From Carya illinoinensis (Eukaryota > Streptophyta > Magnoliopsida > Fagales > Juglandaceae): a stretch of 64,000 nt of DNA. The stretch spans positions 27,205,501 to 27,269,500 of the forward strand of contig NC_056767.1 of the NCBI RefSeq assembly GCF_018687715.1. The letters are read 5' to 3'. The notes beneath the pieces are model-generated. The model did no database searches and was not told the origin of the DNA. It saw only the letters and a list, made by a program, of their open reading frames with translations. Below are positions 23,189 to 37,453 of this stretch, piece after piece. Each line of letters opens with the position of its first letter. The first letter of the stretch is position 1. A program made the position numbers and the translations under genes.

Positions 23189-24202
23189 GTACGTAGCTGC
23201 TCTTCCATTTTCCCTTCTCGGATACGCAAACTCGTTCATTTTTTTTCCCTACCATTATGTAAATTTTACTCACTGAAACTGAACTTCACCACTACCAAAT
23301 TATTCTTTTGTTTGCTTCGTTTTGACTGAGATTTTCTCTGCGATAATTTTGTTTTTATGTTTTTGTTTTAGATAGGTCCCCTCAGTTATGTGATATATGA
23401 AAATATGTGCGTCATTATCTGGAAATGATGCATTATCTATGTTAAATTCACAATGCTGAATGATGTATTAGTTATTTGCTTTTGGATTTGAAGGATTTTG
23501 TTCTTCTTGCGGTGCTGAAATTAGAACATTTCTTCAAATTGTGTTTTGCATGATTGATTAGTGGCTATATTGTTGTTTTTCATAATTGACAGGAATTTAG
23601 GATTTTGCAAGCGCACGTGTGTATAATGTGTGGATGAGTGCATCCATTATTGAAAAAGTTTGACTAAATCTCATTCTGCAGTAGAAATGGCATTTATATT
23701 GCATTGAATAATTATCCTTTCGAAATCATAATGTAGGTGTAGGACATAGGTTGCAAAACAAAATCAACTAAGTACAACCTATACTGGTTGAATGATTTAC
23801 TGATTATAGAGAATAGATGAGTAATGAAAATGGGAAGATGACATGAAGTGCATTGTAATAGAATACCGACCAAGACCATTTTGTAATCAGCAAAGCTTCA
23901 CTTTTTTTTCTTTTTGTTTTTGTTGCGACCAGGACAGTTATTGAGGGGTATCCGATGCTGTTTCTATAATCGAGCACATAGCTGATATATTTTGCTCTCT
24001 CACTTTCTGGCATTTTCCTGCTTAGTGCTATATTTATCCGCTAGTTTCATTTATTTTAGTATCATAACTATTTTTTTTTTTTTTTTATAGGTAGTATCAT
24101 AACTATTATAACTATTATTCTTTATAAAATTTACTAAATCTGCTATATTGATCATTGTAACTTCAACTCAACTTGAGCAGAGGGCTGTTTTACCTGGACT
24201 GG

Positions 24203-28430
<4,228 letters not shown>

Positions 28431-28735
28431 TTTACACCTCGATTATCTGCAACCATCCTCGTGGCAGAGAAGTGTCTATATTATTGTGTAGCTAATATCA
28501 CTTTTGATTGTGTGAGAAATATGCGTGCTGCTTTTATATGCAATTCTTCTTTATTTGCAATTTCCTTTGGCTTGAGTTTAGATTTCTTCGATTTGGTTTT
28601 GGAGAGACATATTTGAATCAACTAGGCTATGCTTCATTTCTCTCCTTACTCTCTCCATGTCATAAAGATATAACTGTCATTGGATTTTGAAAGTTCAGAT
28701 TTGACTTCTATATTTGCTGATTAAAAAAAAAAAAG
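28431..28735 (+). other. CDKA 3' untranslated region (approximate)
   Basis: Non-coding sequence after the stop, T-rich, up to an A-rich stretch near 28723. No AATAAA signal is clear, so the 3' end is a guess. Confidence 0.35.
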
Positions 28736-28988
28736 AAAAAGATTTCACTTATATTTTCTATCATCTGTACTGGCTCCCTCTCCTCTCTTCCGTCCTTCCC
28801 TAATTCCTACTTTGAACCACAGATTTCGGTGGTCAATACTTTTTAGCATAAAAGCTAGGACGCTAACAGGTGTTTGGACGAACGTGAAAATAGTCAATTG
28901 TTTCCAGTACGGGTAATATTACGTTTGGTATTGAATAAATTTGCTTTTGATTTTATGAAGACCTTTTCTATGTGTAAGCTACGAGCTA

Positions 28989-29500
28989 CTAGGCCTGCAA
29001 TCCGATCAAATTGGTTTGTGTTAGGCTGGACCCAACTCCCAGGATAGCACAAACTAACCCGACCTGACCTGTCGGGTCAACCACTGTGAAAACACACTTC
29101 CAAGACGATGCACTCTCGCACCTAGGCTTGTGCATAATCGTCTCCTCCGAGCGTGGCTCTTTCATCTCCATCTCTAGCATGTTCTATCGTTGCTATTGGG
29201 AATTCAAAAAACCCAGTGTGGGGATAGACTAGAATTCAGCAAGAGCAAGAAGAGGATCGTTGCTTTGCTCTCCCTGAAGCATAGGGTCAAGAGTGGTATT
29301 GGGTGGATTATTGAGCTCGGAAAGCATGATCTGGACCCATGCATAAAGATTGGAGGGGTTGTAATGGATGGTGTCGCAAAATATATTTGGGGCTGCATCC
29401 ATGACCATCCTGAGCTGTTCCAGCTTATCGGTTATGTCTTTCATCACGAATGACTTGACCTTGTACCCCAAAACCGCCAGTAATTTATTCCTCCTCTACA
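28989..29500 (-). pseudogene. DELLA-type GRAS protein pseudogene fragment (GAI/RGA-like)
   Basis: The minus strand reads LLAVLGYKVKS, then KLEQLRMVM, DTIHYNPSNLYAWVQIMLSE and LNNPP: the DELLA and VHYNP signature regions of gibberellin-signalling repressors, in order and spacing. About 200 bp further on, VVDPTGQVGLVCAILG followed by a TQTNL block resembles the start of the GRAS domain (VDSQE.GVRLVH..). A stop and frameshift interrupt the DELLA box itself, and the GRAS C-terminal half is missing. No intron is seen, and functional DELLA genes lack introns anyway, so it may be a truncated gene copy or a retrocopy. It lies tail-to-tail with CDKA. Confidence 0.75.
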
Positions 29501-29966
29501 ATTGTGTATCGATCTTCAATGGTGGCGATGATTCCAATGAATAGCAGCATGTCCGGTTGTGAGGATTTGGGTTTTTCGAACTTTCTCTATTTGCAAAAGA
29601 AGCAGCAAAAGACCTTCTTGGTTTAGCAAGTTGGACGGGTTGAATCTGAGCATCATTTAAAAACCAGTTTTCGGGTCTGGTCGGGGTTCTCTTGCAGGTC
29701 AGGTCAATCAGTTTCCTGCACATGCCTACGAGTTACAATCGGAAGGAAAAAGCCGCTTCTTTTTAAATATTCAATTTTTTTTTTTTTGAAATGTTTTATC
29801 TATTCAATTTGAATGGCAGGATGGGTCTGAAATCTGAGTATTAAACAATCAGTCGTGCGTGACTACATTATACCCCAGTAGAAAATAGAGAAATAAAATA
29901 AATTCTGATGGAACAAATACAAGATCAGTAAACCCCTGCTACAAATGGAATTAGCTGTGGTCTGGA
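29501..29966. other. unassigned stretch between DELLA fragment and MITE
   Basis: A 75-codon minus-strand frame at 29496-29723 may be a decayed upstream part of the DELLA copy, but no similarity could be made out. The rest is AT-rich. Confidence 0.3.
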
Positions 29967-30140
29967 CTCGTTTGTTTTCAGAGATAAGATAAATTAAGAT
30001 AAATTGAATAAAATATTATTAGAATATATTATTTTTATATTGAGATTTGAAAAAGTTAAATTATTTATTTTATTTTGTATGAAAATTTAAAAAAATTGTA
30101 ATGATTAAAATGAAATGAGAATTTTGTGAAAATAAACAAG
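29967..30140. repeat. MITE, about 175 bp, related to the one at 21594
   Basis: Ends CTCGTTTGTTTTCA and TGAAAATAAACAAG are inverted copies with two mismatches. The interior has AATAAAATATTATTAGAATA and GATTTGAAAAAGTTAAATTA, as in the 21594-21794 element. Confidence 0.65.
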
Positions 30141-30487
30141 GGTGGTTATTTATAAGATGAGGCCTTGTTCACTTTCACAAAAGAGGAAAACAGTTTGTCC
30201 TGCCCCGTCCACAATCCACATATCCAGTTAATCCAAAACTTATTCTCCATTTCTCCATTTGACCACTTTATTTCTAGTAATTAACCAAAACAAACATGTA
30301 AAGAGAATGCCATACTATGCTGACAGTAGTCAAACCGTTACTTTGACTTGACTTGAATGGCAAGTATAGATAAACCCAAGAAGAGAACCTCCGATATACA
30401 GTTTTTCTTTTTCAAATAATAACCCTCAAGTACTCACCCAAAAACTTGAATGCCCCTCAACATACACTTCTACCTGCCCTGTATCAT

Positions 30488-33113
30488 CTAAAATGCTGAG
30501 CTTCCTGCCTTGTTCCTACCCGTCAATACATCCTTGGCTTCATTTATCTTGGAAGCAAGATAATGGCTCCCGCCAGCATCTGGATGATTTGCCATCATCA
30601 CCCTCTTATGAGCCTCCTTAATCTTCTCCATCACAGCACTCTCTCTGAAAATATAATTAGAATAGGAGCCATTTTAATTTTATCAACAACAAGTAGAAGC
30701 AATCTTCTAGTTAACACATAAGTAGCATAAAAGGCACAACTTTAGTATTGTAAGCAAATTGTGCTGGTGTATACAATGAAGCAAACAGTCTAATGGTTCC
30801 CAATTTTCACTAGGAACTGCAAAATTCGATGGTATATTCCTTTTCTTGCCCATTCCTGGTAAATTATCATACGTCCCAAAAGTTTAAAGTTTATATTAAT
30901 AATAAGTGATGGAATTAATCATTTACTCATTATTCTAATAATTACACAGATACCTAAAATGAAAATGTGTCTCGGGTATGGACAAGACAATCACCTGACT
31001 CCAAGGACTAATGCTGCTTCTCGCCTAGTCATGACTTTCTCAAACCCACCATAATAAAATTTTCGAGAACGAGGCATCATTGGGCGAGCTTTGAATGCTT
31101 GCCATGCTGCAATCAAGTATCTGGTCCCTGAGGCAGCACCTGCCACAGCACCACCTATTACTAGAGGAGTTTCCTGAGGGAAATGAACATTAAGTTGGTT
31201 GTTGTCAGTTCCACATTGAACCAAAAGCCATCAGAAATTTAAACTTTCAGGCCAATTTTTGCATAATCATTCTAGTCAAATTAATTAGTGGCGGCCTATC
31301 ATTGAACAATCCCTAGGTAATTAAAATTTGTCCAAAGGTGGTAGAATCACTTTAATCAAGAGCACCTTATCTAATATCCCAACCTTTTTTTTTTTTCCTC
31401 TCTTTTTCCTTTGCCTACAAGTGTGGCCAATAGAATGGAAAGGATATTTCGTGCTTTCTTGTGGGGCAGTATGGACAATGAGAAGAAATTCCATTTGCTT
31501 AAGTGGGATAAGATCTGCACTCCTCTTTCATTGGGTGGTTAGGGGATTAAAAAGTTGAAAACTTTCAATAAGGCACTTTTAGGGAAATGGTTATGGAGTT
31601 ATCATCAAGAAGGGGATACTCTTTGGAGGCCTGTTATTGATGCCAAATATGGAAGTACTTGGGGAGGTTGGTGCTCCAATGAAGTAAGAGGGGCATATGG
31701 TGAGGGAGTACGGAAATTCATTCGAAATGGATGGGAGGATTTCTTCAGAAATTTCACATTTCAGGTGGGTAGGGGAAACCAGATCAGTTTTTGGCATGAC
31801 TTGTGGTGTGGGGATGAGGTCTTGAAGAATGTTTTCCCCTCTCTCTTCAGAATTGCTCTGAATAAAGCTGCCTCCGTGGCTGATTACATGGATAATTCTG
31901 CTGGATTTACTCAGTGGTCAGTAAGCTTTATTAGAGATGTCCAAGATTGGGAAGTGGGGAACATTACTGATTTTTTCAGCTTGCTTTATGTTTTAAACAT
32001 AAATTCAGGAGGGGAGGATAGATTGCTTTGGAATCACCTTGGTAATAAGAAATTCTTGGTTAGATATTCATACAAGGCCTCAGCATCACATTCTTCCACT
32101 GATTTTTTTCCTTGGAAAAATATTTGGAGATGCAAGGGCCTCTTAAGGCAGCTTTCTTTGGGTGGTTGGCTTCTCATGGAAAAATTCTTACCATTGATAA
32201 GTTAAGAAAGCGTGGTATCGTCGTAATGGATTGGTGCTTTATGTGCAAAAGATGGGGCGACTCAGCGGATAATCTTCTTCTTCATTATGATGTGTCAAAG
32301 GCTTTGTGAGACGAGGTAATTGCTAAGGTGGGAATTGCTTGGGTGATGCCCAAGAGGGTGGCGAAGCTCTTTGCATGTTGGAGAGGGCTTCTAGGAAATT
32401 GTCAAATAGCAATCATTTTTAAGATGGTTCCTCTGTCGTATGTGGTGTATTTGGAATGAGAGGAATGGGTGCTGTTTTGAGAATAGAGATCGATCGGTGG
32501 AAGGGATTAGAGCTTTCTTCTTTCATACTTTGTTGCTTTGGGATTCGGTTATTGTATTGGATGGGAATAATCTTAATGACTTATGTAATGTTTTTCAGGG
32601 TTAGCTTGTAATTAGGAGTCTCTCTATGTACACTTCCCATGAATTTGGGCTATGCCTAATTACATTTATTAATAAATTTCTTACTTATTAAAAAAAATTA
32701 AAATTTGTGTAAAAGTCATAACCACAGGAAAAGCTATTCATAAAAGAGAATAGAGAACATAAATTCACAACAAACTCAAAAATCAAATGGGTTTATAGAA
32801 ATCAAGCACCTTACGAACGTACTCAACCAGCAATCATTCATCATGGTATCCAATTTCAGATTTTGAGCATGGTAACAGTACATTGTACAGGGAAGTAACC
32901 GATATTAGAAACAAAGTAAAACACACTCAATTTAATCTATTCAGGTGCAGACATTTTCTCGTTTACAAATCTTCACACATTTTCAATGGTGTTCCAACAT
33001 ATTTTTCGAGATGATAACTGATAATATTACACCACCAAATACATAATCTTTCAAGCAAGTTCTACAAACAAACTGCATAACATAGATGGGAAATTCATGA
33101 ACGAACTTACCAT
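30488..33113 (-). CDS. TIM14: TIM14/PAM18, mitochondrial import motor J-like subunit
   Basis: Inner-membrane partner that stimulates the ATPase of mtHsp70 at the TIM23 channel and drives preproteins into the matrix. Exons on the minus strand: 33113-33111 (ATG only), 31173-30995, 30644-30488; 339 nt, 112 aa, the usual family length. Residues 5-28 form the membrane segment ending [30 protein letters not shown] is at 40-59; the J-domain HPD tripeptide is at 81-83 within [18 protein letters not shown]; the tail is GSSAF. All borders fit GT..AG. The frame upstream of the ATG has no other Met before a stop, which fixes this start. A 1.36-kb LINE lies in the first coding intron, and a 16-kb nested retroelement starts about 200 bp upstream of the first exon. 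Confidence 0.95.
31319..32708 (+). mobile_element. 5'-truncated LINE in TIM14 intron
   Basis: Body 31332-32695 between perfect 13-bp target duplicates AATTAAAATTTGT (31319-31331, 32696-32708). The 3' end is an A run after TTTCTTACTTATT. It carries the last part of L1 ORF2: [20 protein letters not shown], then [18 protein letters not shown] and a zinc-binding RT-associated domain ([20 protein letters not shown], then [19 protein letters not shown]). One frameshift falls near 32140 and stops follow. It runs opposite to TIM14. Confidence 0.93.
31555..32309 (+). pseudogene. LINE ORF2 C-terminal region (zf-RVT), frameshifted
   Basis: An open stretch of 216 codons at 31555-32205, continued in another frame at 32112-32309. 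It has WKNIWRCKG, then in the other frame [12 protein letters not shown] and a CxxC...HxxxxC-like zinc site. Polymerase and endonuclease parts are absent because of the 5' truncation. Confidence 0.85.
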
Positions 33114-33188
33114 TGGAATATTCCGTAATCGCTCTCGTGAATGGTGACCACAAAATCCAAACAAACCAGAACGATCAATTATCTTGAC
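33111..33188 (-). other. TIM14: TIM14 exon carrying the start codon
   Basis: Minus-strand exon between acceptor ATCATAGCAG and donor GTAAGTTC. Its last three bases are the ATG, so all other coding sequence comes from later exons. Confidence 0.8.
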
Positions 33189-33330
33189 CTGCTATGATAA
33201 TAAAATGATCATCCAAACCCATAAAGGAGCTTAGAAATTCAGAATAAAACTGGAAGAACCTAAAAAAGAGGAAAAAAAAAGAAAAAGGCTAACAGAACTA
33301 TTAGAAATACAAAACAGAGAAACTCTTTAC

Positions 33331-33420
33331 CTCACGAAAGAATACAGCGACGAGGTTTTTTTAAATCTTCCCATGAAATCTGTCTATGCACGATGAATTT
33401 GCTATTTAGTATTTATAACC
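33331..33420 (-). other. TIM14: TIM14 first 5'-UTR exon (3' end supported)
   Basis: Ends TTTCGTGAG before donor GTAAAGAG. It contains an upstream ATG (complement of about 33372-33374) opening a 17-codon frame that ends in the next exon. The transcription start is not defined. Confidence 0.5.
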
Positions 33421-33531
33421 TTTGTCATGTTCGGGAATTCGTGCTTGGGCACCAAGAAAGAACCCAATACAATGGGCGGCAAATGTTCCCTTTCTCCAGA
33501 AGGGCCTGTGACTTGTATTGGCGTTCGGTAT

Positions 33532-33563
<32 letters not shown>

Positions 33564-33641
33564 TTTAAATTCAGGAGAATTTATCTTGCGTCCTCAAATT
33601 GCTGTATCAAATTATTCAAAATCACGTTTTGCACGTGAAAT

Positions 33642-33948
33642 TGTTGTTATAAATCTATTTGTATGATTATTTTTAGTCATTAATTAAGATTATTTAGTCA
33701 TCAATTAAGACTAATTTTTAACTATTAATTAAAACTATTGAACCATTAATTAAAATCTATCTTAAACCATCAATTAAGACCTATCTTTAGTCATCAACTA
33801 AAACTATTCTTTTATACTCCTATCTATATAGGTATTATTCATTCGTATATAATCAAGTTTTGCATTGAATCTTACACATTCTTTCATCTCTCTTTCCTTA
33901 TCTCTCTCTTTGTCTTTCGCTCACTCTCTTTTCATTAGTTTTATAACA
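33642..33948 (+). repeat. left LTR of the copia element
   Basis: 307 bp from TGTTGTTATAAATC to TTTTATAACA. Its first part is a series of about six 20-22-bp units built on TCATCAATTAAGAC (33663-33809). The second part matches the right LTR. Confidence 0.75.
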
Positions 33949-35877
33949 CGTTATCAGAACGAGGTTCTGTTGATTCTGAAACTAGTGGTCTTCTATTTCA
34001 AGTAAGTTTTTTAATATATTATTTATAATCCCCAATGTGAGTATTAAAGATTATATTCCTTATTATTACTTGATAAAATTCTATGTTTATTCACATAATT
34101 TACATCTTAATTATATTTATGGTGAATTAAAATTTTCATAATTTACATTTCAGTTATATTTGTGGTCAATTTTTATTCACATAGTGTATATAAAAATTAT
34201 ATTTATTTTTCATGTATGTTATGAATTATTGATAATAAAATTCATTTTGGAATAGAAATGAAGTATCCCTAAATGATCGCCTAAAAAATCAATAATTTTA
34301 TTAAATATCTCATAATAAAAGATCAATTGATTATTTGAGATAGTTTAAAAAAGTGATACGTGTACTAAAAATTCATTATAATTAATGCACTTGAAGTTGC
34401 ATAATTGTGTAGAGAAAAGTCACGAAAGAATATTTGCTTTAAAATGAATATCTCGAATATGCTCATGAAATAATAATATCAAGTGCAAAAAATTAAAAGA
34501 TATTCTAAATTTATATATTGTCTTCTAGTGGCTAAGCAAAATAATAAATTTTTGTTAAAAAATCATTAATCACGTTCTAATAGATCTACATCATTTTCTA
34601 AAATGAATGATATTGGATTTATATCATTTTATTTCTTGAAATGAAAAAAATGATGTATTTTATTCAAAGAAACTAAGAGAGTGAACGTGATAATGAATAT
34701 CTTTATAATACTTTTATGATTTCGGATCAGAAGCTCGTATTGGAAAAACTACCAATTTTCTCTTTGAGATGATATTATACAACTATTGAATCAAATATTA
34801 TAATGCATCAAAAGTGACATGATTCAAAAGATTTGTATATCTTGATCATCTAAAATCAATTACGATAAGTCAAATAAATTTTTATATGGACGTCCATAAA
34901 AGAACCAAAAGATTCTTTTACTATAAAGTCTTCACATCATGAGTGGAAAGAAAAATTTACTAAAAACAAATAAAATGAAATAATTCGATGTTATTTTGAT
35001 TATCATAGGTGAACTGGAAGTTCAGATGATAATTAATTTATGGATGTAATAAGATAAAAATGTCTCATATTCTAGCTACTAAAATCCCAGCGAGAATTGA
35101 AATCTCCTTAGACAATTAAGAAATTTAGCAGTCTAATGAACATAAGACATGCCTAAAAATATGTGAGACCTATTGATACAAAAGATAAACCATCCCGAAA
35201 GAGAAAAGCACAAATAAAAGAAATTGGTACTCCTGAAGAGGCCATACCCATAAAACAAGCAATAAGATCCATCCAAACTTTCTATACAAAATTCTCTTAT
35301 AAAAACTCTTGAAGAGTATAATCCTCCTGAATATGTTTTTCATAAAATGTCTTCCCTTGAAAAGGAACAGGTACCTGAAAATAACGAAATCTCAATACAT
35401 TTCATGAGTATTGGAGAAATTCTGAATAGAAATAAAACCGTATTTTCATATAAAATGGCACTTGACATTACTAGAAGTAATGAAAAAAGTGAGTCAAGAA
35501 CAATCGAAGAATACCGACGTAAAAATATTGGTCAAAATAGAAAGAAACAATTTCTACAGAATTGATATCATTAGTAAAATGTAATACATATGGACTCGTA
35601 GTCCAAACATCTAAAGAGGTGATGCTTGTTGAATATCAATGGGTATTTATATAAAGAAAATGAAAATGTGATATATAAATCAAGAGTCGGTTTCTCGCAT
35701 AAATAATATTAATATGCTTTTAAAGTTGATGAAATTATATAGATGTTTTTATTAGCTTGATAGTCACCAAGAGTTTGGGTATGTATGATTAACTGCATAT
35801 TTATATGGATTACTAGATATGAAATGCACGAAGCATATAATCCTGAAGTACTTATTCTATTAAGTTTTAAAAATCCT

Positions 35878-36025
35878 TATATGTTCTAAAACAATCTAAA
35901 CGCATGTGGAACAAACTATTTTTCATATATTTTTAGTATCTAGATTAGATTTTATTGCAGTTTATATAGATGATTTAAATGTCATTGAGATTCCAGAAGA
36001 GCTCATGAAAACTGTACATATTTAA
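35878..36025 (+). pseudogene. copia reverse transcriptase remnant
   Basis: A frame with stops gives LKQSKRMWNK and FIAVYIDDLNVIEIPEELMK, the copia RT blocks; the YIDD form of the YVDD catalytic box remains. Confidence 0.7.
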
Positions 36026-36162
36026 AATATAAATATGAAACTCTTTCGGTTTCAAGGGGGATATGAATGAAATTATTAGTTCTAAAATATCATCTCTTAA
36101 ATGCAATTAATATTTCAGATTCATATTACGATTTTGTAAGAAGTGTGCATTATTAAAGGAAA

Positions 36163-37040
36163 AATAAAATGGAGCACACAGATTATCTACTAGAAGATAG
36201 AAACACAATATGAATATTTGTAAAATATTATTTTATTATCTCGAAACAAGATTACAGAAATTTAAGGCTCTTTATCTCATTTTTTAAACGATCTTGCTTT
36301 TCAAATATTTGTATGGCATCCCTATCTAAATGAGTAGGCAATCGAAAAGAAGATTTAATCAAGAATTTTAAATTCCTATTCTATTGTTTTCTTGCTGTTA
36401 TCTTTAAGTTGGACTTCAGAAGAAGTTGCTGAAGGATAGAAATATTCTTATTGAATTTGTCAACCCCACAAGTTTTGGATTGTAGTCGCTGAGAAAATGC
36501 GACAATGCTTGATGAATATCGGGTACCGAGACTCACAAGCTCGTAGATAGCTTCATTATCTGACTTATTAGTCAGATCATTATTATATTGCATTATAGCA
36601 CCTACGGTAGAAGCAAAAACAACCTACGGTAGAAGTAAAAACAACTTGTGAACGAGATACAGAATACCTCATATATTGGTCATGAGAAGATTACTGAGCC
36701 ATTGCAGAATAAGAATGTAGAAAGAAATTACAGAGTAAGAATGCAGATTAATTATAGAAAAATAAAGAAAATAATATGTAAATGAAGATGAACTGAATAT
36801 TTCTTTTATAGAGAAGATTATGACAAAATATCTCTATTGCTTCACAGCATCTCTCGTGAAGCATCTCTTTATAAGAGACAAGACATGTAGCATCATAGTT
36901 CTGCGGTGCCTGACAGCTACAGAGGAGCTGTAAAATCCTGCAGTGCTTATCTGGTCTAAAAAGATGGCCACTGTTTTTGTTGAAAAGGGAGGTTAGTAGC
37001 TTAATTTTGATGACTTCTCCACTAACTATGTTATTTATAA
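36163..37040 (-). repeat. dispersed cassette, copy B (inverted, broken)
   Basis: Same unit as 15415-16327 on the other strand: leader with TCATCAAAATTAAGCT and GTCAGGCACCGCA, TATAAAAGAAA (36803-36810 complement), the ORF, AATAAAATAAT and GTGCTCCATTTTATTT. It lies between the copia RT and the later pol sequence and is antisense to copia. Confidence 0.75.
36252..36702 (-). pseudogene. broken copy of the 142-aa coiled-coil ORF
   Basis: Aligned with the intact ORF, codon 4 is a TAA stop, a 24-bp piece (CTACGGTAGAAG-type) is duplicated near codon 25, and frameshifts follow after the coiled-coil part. A 70-codon section remains open (NNDLTNKSDNEAIYELVSLG and onward). Confidence 0.7.
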
Positions 37041-37166
37041 GAACTCCAAAAAAGCATAACTCCAGAATAGTAGTGAATTTAATGTTAAAATGATCTTAAG
37101 CCAACATGGTGAATTTGTTTATCAAAACATTATCAACTGCATCATTTAAAGAGTTGCTACACAATA

Positions 37167-37453
37167 TTGAGATGCATCAACACAAAGATCTTTCACTATA
37201 AAGTTTTGAAACACTTTTATATGGATAAAGTTCATCCCCTGAGTACTCCAATGGTTGCTCGATCATTTGATGAGCAGAAAGATCCATTTCGTCCTTGTAA
37301 AGACGATAAAGAAATTCTTGATTCTGAAATACCTTATCTCAGTGCAATTGAAGCCCTGAATATGTGATTATTTTATCAACATGGATCAAATCCACAATTA
37401 GTTAGATATACGAATGCAAATTATCTATCAGATCCACGCAAAGATCCACAATT
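37167..37453 (+). pseudogene. copia pol C-terminal remnant
   Basis: Encodes VLKHFYMDKVHPLSTPM, RPCKDDKEILDSEIPYLSAI and, after a stop, RYTNANYLSDP, known from the end of copia RT and the start of its RNase H. The Athila terminal repeat cuts in after this. Confidence 0.75.

Noticed and set aside
29190..29453. 87-codon plus-strand frame
   Set aside because: It is the opposite strand of the DELLA fragment, whose minus-strand reading explains the open frame better.
33393..33666. Overlapping plus-strand frames of 81 and 79 codons near the TIM14 leader
   Set aside because: Shared over a (TA)n tract, in two frames at once and extending into the copia LTR. Likely chance.
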